Below the pieces are notes generated by a model. It made no database searches, was not told where the DNA came from, and was given only the letters and a program-made list of their open reading frames with translations. From Lysinibacillus parviboronicapiens (GTDB taxonomy: Bacteria; Bacillota; Bacilli; Bacillales_A; Planococcaceae), in assembly GCF_003049575.1 (NCBI RefSeq), contig NZ_PYWI01000007.1, forward strand, positions 94,325 through 158,324: 64,000 nucleotides of DNA. The letters run 5' to 3'. Each line of letters opens with the position of its first letter. Position 1 is the first letter of the stretch. This document shows, one piece after another, positions 1 to 6,995 of this stretch. A program made the translations under genes and the position numbers.

Positions 1-121
1 AACGTTTACGTAAATCAAACAATGCAATAACAAACATCATGCAATATGAAGCAATAACGAATAGCATATAAAATAAAATAACGCCACCAAAGAACCACAT
101 AGAATAATCTACAATTTTCAT
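1..121 (-). CDS. N-terminal fragment of a membrane protein, possibly a glycosyltransferase (cut by window edge)
   Basis: The ATG at 121 overlaps the stop of the gene before it (ATGA), and 40 codons are visible before the window ends. The peptide begins MKIVDYSMWFFGGVILFYML, is strongly hydrophobic to about residue 35 and ends in a basic stretch (DLRKR), as expected of one transmembrane helix followed by a cytoplasmic domain. It is the third gene of a tightly overlapping operon with a response-regulator-like protein and a repeat protein. Membrane glycosyltransferases often begin this way, but no catalytic motif is inside the window, so that identity is only a guess. Confidence 0.55.
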   Translation of the reverse strand, partial: MKIVDYSMWFFGGVILFYMLFVIASYCMMFVIALFDLRKR

Positions 122-1170
122 CTGTTCCCCTGCTTTCTCGCTACTATTTCCTGTGCCATTTCTATCCCATATTGATCGCTTGATGATGCTATAAATTGCT
201 GTAGTTTTGCTAAACCTTCTCGGTCCTCCGCTATCGTCTTAGCTGCTTGTGAACGCACCCACCAATTTTCATCTTGTAGAAGTAGTTCTAAATATGAATA
301 GGTATAGGTTAATGGTACATGTTTAAAAATTTTCCCTACCATTAACCTCGCTTCCCAAAAATCAGAAGTCACGAACGGCACAAAGGGCTCAATGTCATCT
401 ATCACACCGATCTCAAAAAGACCCTTTAATGCTCTTATTTTAATTTCAGTCACATCATGTGTTAACAACTGCTTTAATCTATCGATATATTTCATATTCT
501 TCTTGGCTGCAGCCGTATCAATAACAGCATATTGTATATTAGCAGGCCATCTATCAAATTCATCAAAAAATCGTATAAACACATCTTCCTCTAGCAAAAC
601 AAATAATCTTCTATATTCGCTTTCAGAATAACTAGCATTGGGTACCTTTATTTTTTCGATAAATAGATCAGGTTGGAACGATGAGTATATTTTTAACAAT
701 TGAAAGTATTCGGTTTCCGAAATATTGGTTCTTTCTAATTTTTTACAAGCCTCTAGTAATTCATCTATGTGCAATTCTGAAATACGATACAAAGCGTTCA
801 TCCGAATGCTCCATCGCTTACTACGTAAATCTTGCGCATAGAACTTTATTAGATATACATTAGAAAATTCTTTTATTTTTTGTCTTACGTTTTCATTTAT
901 AATGTTTTTTAAATAAGATGAAAATATAATTTCAATTGCTTCCACTTGTGCCCTGCCGCGAGGAACGAGCACCACAGAAAAAATTTCATCATTAAATAGA
1001 TATTCATACCAACATTGTGAATAGTTTTTTATATAAGTTTCACGTGCTGTCAGAAAGTGATTCTCACGTTCTCGTTGAAAAAACAAATACAACACAAATA
1101 TAAAAAACAGAACCAACAATAAGGCTATTACGCTAAGTAGAAAGTGAATCGATAAACCAATCATAGCCAA
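118..1170 (-). CDS. Membrane-anchored HEAT-repeat-like protein
   Basis: 350 residues. Residues about 5-30 form one hydrophobic helix (SIHFLLSVIALLLVLFFIFV), followed by a basic stretch, so the rest is probably cytoplasmic. The C-terminal half contains alpha-helical repeats typical of HEAT proteins, for example IKIRALKGLFEIG and WWVRSQAAKTIAE, which suggest a protein-protein scaffold. Its start overlaps the end of the upstream receiver protein by 10 nt and its stop overlaps the next start (ATGA), so the three genes are translationally coupled. No enzyme motif is seen. I infer an adaptor linking the regulator to the downstream membrane protein; the partner and process are unknown. Confidence 0.75.
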   Translation of the reverse strand: MAMIGLSIHFLLSVIALLLVLFFIFVLYLFFQRERENHFLTARETYIKNYSQCWYEYLFNDEIFSVVLVPRGRAQVEAIEIIFSSYLKNIINENVRQKIKEFSNVYLIKFYAQDLRSKRWSIRMNALYRISELHIDELLEACKKLERTNISETEYFQLLKIYSSFQPDLFIEKIKVPNASYSESEYRRLFVLLEEDVFIRFFDEFDRWPANIQYAVIDTAAAKKNMKYIDRLKQLLTHDVTEIKIRALKGLFEIGVIDDIEPFVPFVTSDFWEARLMVGKIFKHVPLTYTYSYLELLLQDENWWVRSQAAKTIAEDREGLAKLQQFIASSSDQYGIEMAQEIVARKQGNR

Positions 1171-2054
1171 AACCTCGCAAAGGTTCGTTTAATTTTCGCT
1201 TCTAATAAACGCAAATTAAAGGGTTTAACTATATATTCGTCTACTCCGCCCTCATAAGCATTGAGTATTGCCCCTTCAGAATTACGTTCTGACATCATAT
1301 AAATAATAAATTTTTTCTCATTCGGCATTTTTCGCAAAGTGTGTAAAATTTCTAAGCCATTTTTACGCGGTAAAATATCATTCATAACAACTAGATGTGT
1401 ATGACCAGATTTATAAGTGTTTGATTGTAAAAAGCTATAGCCATCCTCATAAGCTGTTACCTCTAATGCAAAATTAGGTATGTGTAGTTGATGTAATGTT
1501 GTCTCTAGCACTTTTCTAAAAATGACATTTTGTTCAATAATACTCACCTTTACCTGTTCGATTGGTTGCACCCTATAATCTGTTACTCGCTCAATAAGCC
1601 ACATCGGTTGACTGTCATCTGCTAGTTTTTCCTTGTTTTTTTCCACCAAAGTATCAAAAGTAACATGATTATTGCGTATTTCCGTGATTGAAGCTTTTAT
1701 CCCTAACTGATTGAACTCTTTCACTACGTTATTGTTTTTTAGCATTTTATAAATGCGTCGCAAAAACGCCTCTGCTTCCACATCACTGCTTTGCAAAAAT
1801 AGTATACCCCAATGATCTCCATCTGCTGATTGGAAGAGTAAATCAGTTTTTCTTATTTTTGACTTTAAAAAATTAGAAATTTGCACATTTATATTGCACC
1901 GCTCTACCTCAGTGCTTGGTGTAAAATTTGCTAATTTTAAAAAAACGGCTGTAATTGTAAGGTGTGAACGAATGACACTTTCACGCCAAATTTCAAAATA
2001 TCTCTTTACTTCATGTTCCTGCATGATATCTTCTGCAATGATTATTTTATTCAT
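1161..2054 (-). CDS. Response-regulator-like protein: degenerate GGDEF-like domain followed by a receiver domain
   Basis: 297 residues. Residues about 70-110 (SADGDHWGILFLQSSDVEAE) look like a GGDEF domain that has lost its active-site signature. Residues about 165-297 form a CheY-like receiver: the presumed phospho-acceptor Asp is in VVMNDILPRKNG and the conserved Lys in EYIVKPFN. The acidic pair near the start of the receiver is changed to EQ. The domain order (output-like domain first, receiver last) is the reverse of common regulators, and there is no DNA-binding domain. A GAGGTGATAATAA stretch precedes the ATG. It is first in an operon with the repeat protein and the cut-off membrane protein. 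The role is probably post-translational, through the partner proteins; the signal is unknown. Confidence 0.75.
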   Translation of the reverse strand: MNKIIIAEDIMQEHEVKRYFEIWRESVIRSHLTITAVFLKLANFTPSTEVERCNINVQISNFLKSKIRKTDLLFQSADGDHWGILFLQSSDVEAEAFLRRIYKMLKNNNVVKEFNQLGIKASITEIRNNHVTFDTLVEKNKEKLADDSQPMWLIERVTDYRVQPIEQVKVSIIEQNVIFRKVLETTLHQLHIPNFALEVTAYEDGYSFLQSNTYKSGHTHLVVMNDILPRKNGLEILHTLRKMPNEKKFIIYMMSERNSEGAILNAYEGGVDEYIVKPFNLRLLEAKIKRTFARFWL

Positions 2055-2309
2055 TTATTATCACCTCAGTATTCACTAAGAATTTATCGTTGTCATTGTT
2101 TCGTTTTATGCAATTAAATCCGATATTTTACATTATAACTATAGTAATAAAGATATTACTATACATAATTTATAATAACGCACATTCATTATACTAAAAT
2201 ATATTATATATTTGATATAAAAACTAGAATAAGATTTCAAAAAGCAAATATGTATATTTTCTGATAAATGAACTACAACACAAAGATAAACACAATCGTT
2301 TTTATTCAC
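2055..2309. other. AT-rich intergenic region
   Basis: Very AT-rich spacer between the regulator operon and the metQ terminator. It must hold the promoter of the minus-strand operon starting at 2054, but I could not place convincing -35/-10 boxes. The short open frame across it has no ribosome site and low-complexity composition, so it is not called. Confidence 0.5.
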
Positions 2310-2349
2310 AAAAACAAAAAGGATATGCAAGTTTATCACTTACATACCC
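2310..2349 (-). terminator. Rho-independent terminator of the met operon
   Basis: On the minus strand an 11-bp stem (GGGTATGTAAG / CTTGCATATCC, two G-U pairs, 7-nt loop) is followed by TTTTTGTTTT. It lies just downstream of the metQ stop. Confidence 0.8.
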
Positions 2350-2366
2350 TTATTTAGCAAAGTTAA

Positions 2367-3218
2367 TTACTTAACTGGTACAACTGCGCCTTTCCATTCT
2401 TCAAGGATGAAGTCTTGGATTTCTTTAGACGTTAATACTTCTAATAATTTTTTAATTTCTTGTTTTGTTTCATCGCCAGCACGCACAGTGATAATGTTTA
2501 CATATGGTGATTCTTTATCTTCCAGAGAGATAGCATCTTCCATTGGGTTTAAACCGTTATCAATTGCGAAGTTCGAGTTGATAAGAACGGCATCGCCTTC
2601 TTCGTTTTCGAACATTTGCACTAGCATTTCTGGTGCAGTATTTGCATCGAATTTAAAGTTTTTAGGATTTTCTGCGACGTCTTTGATTTCAGCTGCTGTT
2701 TTGTCGATACCATCTTTTAATTTAATTAAGCCTTTAGCTTCTAATAATGAAAGCATACGACCGTGGTCTGAAACAGAGTTAGAAAGTAAGATTGTTGCTC
2801 CTTCTGGAAGATCCTCAAGAGTCTTGTATTTTTTAGAATAGATTCCGATTGGTTCGATGTGGACACCGCCAGCATTGACGAAATCATACCCATTATCTTT
2901 AATTTGTAAATCTAAGTAAGGAATATGTTGGAAAAAATTTGCATCAAGATCACCAGATTCTAAATCTTGGTTAGGTAGGACGTAATCTTGGTATGGTTCA
3001 ATTTTTAGATCAATACCTTGTTCGGCTAAAATTGGTTTTGCTTTTTCTAAGATGACTGCATGTGGTGTATTTGAAGCACCAATAGTTACTGTTGTATTTT
3101 CTTTATCGTCTGCTTTATCTCCAGTTGTTGAACCTGCATCTTCTTTTTTATCAGCGCCACAAGCTGCTAGAGCTAGTACAAGGACTGATAAGAATAAACC
3201 TGCTAAAAATTTCTTCAT
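2367..3218 (-). CDS. metQ: Methionine ABC importer, substrate-binding lipoprotein MetQ
   Basis: 283 residues. The signal peptide ends in a lipobox (LALAACG, Cys about residue 20), so the protein is membrane-anchored and faces outside. The rest matches the NlpA/MetQ family: ITIGAS-like start of the mature fold, the YQDYVLPNQDLESGDLDANFFQH segment and the EEWKGAVVPVK C-terminus. It captures methionine (family members also take D-methionine or analogues) for the permease and ATPase encoded just upstream. AAAAGGGAGTG precedes the ATG. Last gene of the metN-metP-metQ operon under the SAM riboswitch; same order as yusCBA in B. subtilis. Confidence 0.95.
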   Translation of the reverse strand: MKKFLAGLFLSVLVLALAACGADKKEDAGSTTGDKADDKENTTVTIGASNTPHAVILEKAKPILAEQGIDLKIEPYQDYVLPNQDLESGDLDANFFQHIPYLDLQIKDNGYDFVNAGGVHIEPIGIYSKKYKTLEDLPEGATILLSNSVSDHGRMLSLLEAKGLIKLKDGIDKTAAEIKDVAENPKNFKFDANTAPEMLVQMFENEEGDAVLINSNFAIDNGLNPMEDAISLEDKESPYVNIITVRAGDETKQEIKKLLEVLTSKEIQDFILEEWKGAVVPVK

Positions 3219-3278
3219 TTGTTTACACTCCCTTTTATCTTGTTAAAAATATGTTAGCGGTATGAAACCGGAATAACC

Positions 3279-3947
3279 TTAACGTTTGTCTGTTTTGGCT
3301 GTGATCATGTCGCCAATCCATTGAATGATAAATACTACAACTAAAATTAAAATCGTTGCCATTAATGTTACGTCCTGACGATTACGTTGGAAACCGTCTA
3401 AAAAGGCTAAGTTTCCGAGACCACCAGCACCAATAATTCCTGCCATTGCTGTATAGCCGACAAGTGCAACCGCAGTTACTGTAAGGCCTGAAATAAGTGC
3501 AGGTAAGGATTCAGGAATTAAAACTTTCCAAATAATTGTTGAAGTTTTTGCCCCCATTGAACGAGCCGCCTCAATAACGCCTCTATCAATTTCACGTAAA
3601 GCGATTAATACCATTCGTGCATAGAACGGTGCGGCACCTATGATTAGTGCCGGTAATGCCGCATCTGCCCCACGGATTGTCCCAAGTAAAAATTTCGTGA
3701 ATGGGATTAATAAAATGATTAGCACGATAAATGGAATGGAGCGGAAAATATTAACGACCGACCCTGTTAAAAAGTTAACCAATTTATTAGCCCAAAGTTG
3801 GTTAGGACTTGTTAGGAATAGGATGATGCCAATGGCTAACCCAAGAATAAAGGTTACAACCGTTGAGATAGAAGTCATATATAGTGTTTCATATGTGGCT
3901 TCCCACATTTTTTCCCAGTCGACATTCGGAAAGAGACTAGTTAGCAT
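3279..3947 (-). CDS. metP: Methionine ABC importer permease MetP (MetI)
   Basis: 222 residues with about five transmembrane helices and the binding-protein-dependent permease signature (EAARSMGAKTSTIIWKVLIPE, the EAA loop that contacts the ATPase). It forms the membrane channel of the methionine importer. The start overlaps the 3' end of metN by 11 nt and its ribosome site (CGGAGGTGATTACAG) lies inside metN, indicating translational coupling. The MetI family is typically about 220 residues, so the gene is full length. Confidence 0.95.
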   Translation of the reverse strand: MLTSLFPNVDWEKMWEATYETLYMTSISTVVTFILGLAIGIILFLTSPNQLWANKLVNFLTGSVVNIFRSIPFIVLIILLIPFTKFLLGTIRGADAALPALIIGAAPFYARMVLIALREIDRGVIEAARSMGAKTSTIIWKVLIPESLPALISGLTVTAVALVGYTAMAGIIGAGGLGNLAFLDGFQRNRQDVTLMATILILVVVFIIQWIGDMITAKTDKR

Positions 3948-4965
3948 CTGTAATCACCTCCGTTTGTACTTCCACTGTATTTAAATAACTTAATGCAGCA
4001 GTCACATTGTTCGCTGAACCATCAATTTGGACAATGAGTGTACCATATGCGCCATTTTTCGTTTGCGAGATGTTACCATGTACAATACTCATTTCAACAT
4101 CAAACTGCTTCACTAGATGTGAAATAACTGGCTGCTGTGTTTTTTCTCCTACAAAGACCAGCTTGACAAGTTGGCCCGTTGGATAATTTACTTTTAGCTG
4201 TGCCATTGTTTCCTGCGTTTCTTTCGTATCTGTAATTTGAGAAACAAACTTTTTCGTGATAGCTGCTTGTGGTGCTTGGAAAACTTGTAATACTTCCCCA
4301 CGTTCTACAATTTCCCCCGCCTCCATCACTGCCACACGATGACAAATTTTGCGGATGACATGCATTTCATGTGTAATTAAGACAATCGTTAACCCTAATC
4401 TTTCATTAATGTCTACAAGTAAATCAAGAATGGCATCTGTTGTCTCCGGATCCAGTGCGGATGTTGCTTCATCACATAACAATACTTCTGGATTATTTGC
4501 GAGCGCACGCGCAATCCCAACGCGCTGCTTTTGTCCACCTGATAGTTGCGATGGGTACGCTGTATCACGTCCCTCTAAACCAACAAGGGCAATCAATTCA
4601 TTCACGCGCGCCTCTCGTTGCGCTTTAGGTACACCTGCAATTTCTAAAGGAAAAGCAATATTTTCCGCAACTGTTCGAGACCAAAGTAAATTGAAGTGTT
4701 GAAAAATCATACTTACCTTTTGTCTAGCGTTTCGGAGCTTTTGCCCTTTAATCGATGAAAATTCTTGGTTGTTCACCGTCACCGTACCGGATGTTGGCTT
4801 TTCTAAACCGTTTAATAAACGAATCATTGTACTTTTACCAGCGCCACTATAGCCGATAATGCCAAAAATCTCACCTTTATTAATGGATAGATTGACATCT
4901 TTGACTGCTGTTAATTCGCCATTCGCGGTTTTGTACTTCTTGGTAATATTTTGAAGCTTTATCAT
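3937..4965 (-). CDS. metN: Methionine ABC importer ATP-binding protein MetN
   Basis: 342 residues from the ATG at 4965, chosen because AAAGGAG lies 8 nt upstream; a longer in-frame start at 5007 would fall in the riboswitch terminator. Motifs in order: Walker A GYSGAGKST (about 38), ABC signature LSGGQKQRVGIARA, Walker B VLLCDEATSALD, H-loop LITHEMH. The last ~75 residues (LVKLVFVGEKTQQPVISHLV onward) are the NIL domain that binds methionine and gives feedback inhibition. It powers import with MetP and MetQ. Expression is set by the S-box leader just upstream. Confidence 0.95.
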   Translation of the reverse strand: MIKLQNITKKYKTANGELTAVKDVNLSINKGEIFGIIGYSGAGKSTMIRLLNGLEKPTSGTVTVNNQEFSSIKGQKLRNARQKVSMIFQHFNLLWSRTVAENIAFPLEIAGVPKAQREARVNELIALVGLEGRDTAYPSQLSGGQKQRVGIARALANNPEVLLCDEATSALDPETTDAILDLLVDINERLGLTIVLITHEMHVIRKICHRVAVMEAGEIVERGEVLQVFQAPQAAITKKFVSQITDTKETQETMAQLKVNYPTGQLVKLVFVGEKTQQPVISHLVKQFDVEMSIVHGNISQTKNGAYGTLIVQIDGSANNVTAALSYLNTVEVQTEVITDAN

Positions 4966-4989
4966 AGCGAATACTCCTTTTCTCATATA

Positions 4990-5155
4990 GAAAACCCCTT
5001 CACTCACGACAAGTTGAAGGGGTCACGTACTTTATACGTTGAACCGTTCTCTCATCTTTCAAAGAAAATTTCTTTGGGTGATTTGGCACCTTTTCACTAA
5101 TGTGATGGTTGCCGGGCTTCATCGGGCACTTCCCTCCGCCACTCTTCATAAGAGT
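4990..5155 (-). promoter_or_regulatory. SAM-I (S-box) riboswitch with transcription terminator
   Basis: The minus strand carries the S-box core: CTCTTATGAAGAGTGG, GGAGGGA, GTGCCCGATGAAGCCC and GGCAACC. Helix P1 closes between 5149-5155 and 5049-5055. Downstream, an 8-bp stem CCCCTTCA/TGAAGGGG (5015-5022 with 4995-5002) is followed by TTTTC, an intrinsic terminator. By the known mechanism, SAM binding favours the terminator and shuts off metN-metP-metQ; low SAM allows read-through. Confidence 0.95.
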
Positions 5156-5210
5156 TCGATATTTTATTTTTATTTAAAACTTATGCTGAAATAAAATTAA
5201 TATAGTTGAT

Positions 5211-5239
5211 ACTTTACCATGCTAGTAAAGTTCAGTCAA
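5211..5239 (-). promoter_or_regulatory. Candidate sigma-A promoter of the met operon
   Basis: TTGACT (5239-5234), a 17-nt spacer and TAAAGT (5216-5211) on the minus strand, about 55 nt ahead of the S-box core. The -35 overlaps the end of the yusE-like gene. The -10 is only 4/6, so the placement is tentative. Confidence 0.4.
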
Positions 5240-5543
5240 TTGGTTTTTTTAACAATTCGTATAAAAATGGTACGGATTGAAAAGCATATACCTTTTCTGT
5301 AACTTTTTCGCCATCACTTATAAGTAAACATGGTACACTTTCTATTTGGTAATCATAAGCTATTTGCTCCATAAAATTCATATTCGCTTTACCAAGCTGT
5401 AACTGTGGCAGCAATTGCTCAACAATATCCATCATTTTTGATGCGACTGCACACGTCCCACACATTGGTGTATATAAATAAAAGGCAGTTTTTTCACCAG
5501 ACTGCATCGCCGCTTTCCACTGCTCTTTTGACCATTCTTCCAT
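5232..5543 (-). CDS. yusE: Thioredoxin-like protein, YusE type
   Basis: 103 residues from the ATG at 5543. A TTG at 5555 is also open, but TAAGG then directly abuts it, whereas the ATG leaves a usable spacer. A thioredoxin-fold protein with a CGTC active-site pair (Cys28, Cys31; YTPMCGTCAVASKMM) and the cis-Pro loop VPCLLI. It probably reduces or exchanges disulfides in the cytoplasm; the substrate is unknown. It lies between yusF-like and met genes as in B. subtilis, which supports the yusE name. Its 3' end carries the likely met promoter. Confidence 0.8.
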   Translation of the reverse strand: MEEWSKEQWKAAMQSGEKTAFYLYTPMCGTCAVASKMMDIVEQLLPQLQLGKANMNFMEQIAYDYQIESVPCLLISDGEKVTEKVYAFQSVPFLYELLKKPID

Positions 5544-5557
5544 CTTTTCACGCAACC

Positions 5558-5899
5558 TTACAAAATATATTCATTATGGATGGAGAAATGCGCGCGCAGT
5601 AAAATCATCGCTAGCACTTTCCTCGGTGTCGTCTCTACTTCTTTATAGGTTGGCATCGTGCGTAAATGCTCCGCCTCTGGATAATGTCTGTCCATTAATG
5701 CCCGTAGCTTATCACCTGATGCATCTGCATCAAAAAATGTGTATAGCTCACACCCCTCATAAGGATCGAGAAGCTCTTCTAATTGATGAACACCGATTGT
5801 ACCATTTGTACACAGTATAAGTACATTCTCATTCAAAATAGGTTCAATTTGAAGCTTATCCGAACGGCCTTCCACGATTAAGCATTTCCCTCCGAACAT
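5558..5899 (-). CDS. yusF: Toprim-domain protein, YusF type
   Basis: 113 residues. It has the two toprim signatures: the Glu motif CLIVEGRSDK at the start and the DxD motif FFDADASGDKLR in the middle. Toprim domains bind Mg2+ and act in primases, topoisomerases and RNase M5-like nucleases; this short form has no other domain, so its reaction is unknown. The ATG at 5899 is preferred over the adjoining GTG at 5902 because GGGGGTG lies about 7 nt upstream. The stop lies 14 nt ahead of the yusE start, so the two are probably cotranscribed. Confidence 0.75.
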   Translation of the reverse strand: MFGGKCLIVEGRSDKLQIEPILNENVLILCTNGTIGVHQLEELLDPYEGCELYTFFDADASGDKLRALMDRHYPEAEHLRTMPTYKEVETTPRKVLAMILLRAHFSIHNEYIL

Positions 5900-5944
5900 C
5901 ACGACACCCCCATTTAAACATCAACCCACTATACCCTATTATAT

Positions 5945-5973
5945 AATAAAAAACGCCGGTAATCTCCGACGTT
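5945..5973 (-). terminator. Terminator downstream of gcvH
   Basis: Minus strand stem AACGTCGG/CCGGCGTT with a 6-nt loop, then TTTTTA. Placed directly after the gcvH stop. Confidence 0.85.
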
Positions 5974-5995
5974 TCCATGTGTTACAGGCTTATCA

Positions 5996-6376
5996 TTATT
6001 CAGCAATCATTTCTTCGTATTGTTCTGCTGTCATAAGTTTTTCAATTTCTGATGTGTCAGCAGGCTCTACAACGATCATCCATGCTTTTTCATATGGTGA
6101 TTCATTTACGAATTCCGGGCTATCTTCTAAATCAGCATTTACTTCAACTACTTTACCTGAAATAGGCGCGTATAATTCAGAAACAGTTTTTACTGATTCT
6201 ACACTACCGAATGGATCATCTGTTTTGATTTCGTCGCCAACTTGTGGAAGCTCAACGAAAACGATATCTCCAAGTTCAGATTGTGCGAAGTGTGAAATAC
6301 CGATACGTACTTTACCATCTTCTACTTTTACCCATTCATGTTCTTCAGAGTATCGTAAGTCTTTAGGTGTGCTCAT
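5996..6376 (-). CDS. gcvH: Glycine cleavage system H protein
   Basis: 126 residues, the usual H-protein length. The lipoyl attachment site is Lys63 in [15 protein letters not shown], and the HEWVK and GDIVFVELP strands are typical. The lipoylated protein carries the aminomethyl group between the P and T subunits during glycine breakdown; in Bacillus GcvH is also a lipoyl relay for 2-oxoacid dehydrogenases. The start is ATG 6376 with GGAGGGG upstream; a longer in-frame extension lacks a ribosome site and homology. The other gcv genes are not nearby, as in B. subtilis (yusH). Confidence 0.95.
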   Translation of the reverse strand: MSTPKDLRYSEEHEWVKVEDGKVRIGISHFAQSELGDIVFVELPQVGDEIKTDDPFGSVESVKTVSELYAPISGKVVEVNADLEDSPEFVNESPYEKAWMIVVEPADTSEIEKLMTAEQYEEMIAE

Positions 6377-6457
6377 GCAAAAAACCCCTCCATAAATATG
6401 TAATATATTCACTATCAGTGTGCCATACTTCTCCCATAAAAACAAGGATAAAAGCGG

Positions 6458-6814
6458 TTATTTCCAAGCATGCTCAAATTCGGATTCTTTAAACCCTAAT
6501 GTCACTTTTTCTCCATCAGTAACGATTGGTCGTTTAATCAGCATACCATCTGATGCAAGTAGTGTCAGTTGCTCTTCTTCCGACATTTCAGCAAGTCTAT
6601 CCTTCAAGCCAAGCTCGCGATATTTCATACCAGAAGTATTAAAAAATTTCTTCAATGGTTGCCCACTTGCTTGCCAAAAGCTCTCTAATTGTTCCTTTGT
6701 TGGTGGTTGTTCCACGATGTGTACCTCTTCAAATGAAACACCATTGTCAGTTAACCATTTTTGTGCTTTTTTACATGTCGTACATTTTGGATAATGGATA
6801 AATTGAATCGTCAT
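6458..6814 (-). CDS. yusI: ArsC/Spx-family protein, YusI type
   Basis: 118 residues. Thioredoxin-fold ArsC family with a CTTC motif (Cys11, Cys14) in HYPKCTTCKKAQKWL and the RPIV segment near residue 95 that is conserved in ArsC and Spx proteins. It could be a thiol reductase or an Spx-like RNA polymerase partner; family membership alone does not decide. AGAGGAG lies 8 nt before the ATG. The position between gcvH and fadE matches yusI of B. subtilis. Confidence 0.85.
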   Translation of the reverse strand: MTIQFIHYPKCTTCKKAQKWLTDNGVSFEEVHIVEQPPTKEQLESFWQASGQPLKKFFNTSGMKYRELGLKDRLAEMSEEEQLTLLASDGMLIKRPIVTDGEKVTLGFKESEFEHAWK

Positions 6815-6890
6815 ATGTAGGCTCCTCTACAGTCATTTTCTGTAGTATACCATCATAGCTGTCATGAACCAAAATGAAACCTTTTGAGAA

Positions 6891-6950
6891 GTTCTATCCG
6901 TCACTTTTGTCGTTCTATCCATCACTTTCGCGATTCTATCCGCTTCACGC
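6891..6950. repeat. Three imperfect 21-bp tandem units
   Basis: GTTCTATCCGTCACTTTTGTC is followed at a 21-nt period by GTTCTATCCATCACTTTCGC and a third unit ATTCTATCCGCTTCACGC. It lies between yusI and the fadE terminator. An open frame through it on the minus strand reads a DRTTKV-like repeat but has no credible gene features. Confidence 0.7.
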
Positions 6951-6984
6951 AAAAAACTAGCTACCTTATAACGAGTAGCTAGTT
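6950..6984 (-). terminator. Terminator of the fad operon
   Basis: A perfect 10-bp stem AACTAGCTAC/GTAGCTAGTT with 10-nt loop, followed on the minus strand by TTTTTTG, just after the fadE stop. Confidence 0.9.
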
Positions 6985-6995
6985 CATGATATATT

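Noticed and set aside
2139..2339. 66-codon open frame in AT-rich spacer
   Set aside because: No ribosome site, low-complexity hydrophobic translation, and it overlaps the metQ terminator.
4966..5007. Upstream start giving a longer MetN
   Set aside because: The extra codons lie in the riboswitch terminator; AAAGGAG points to ATG 4965.
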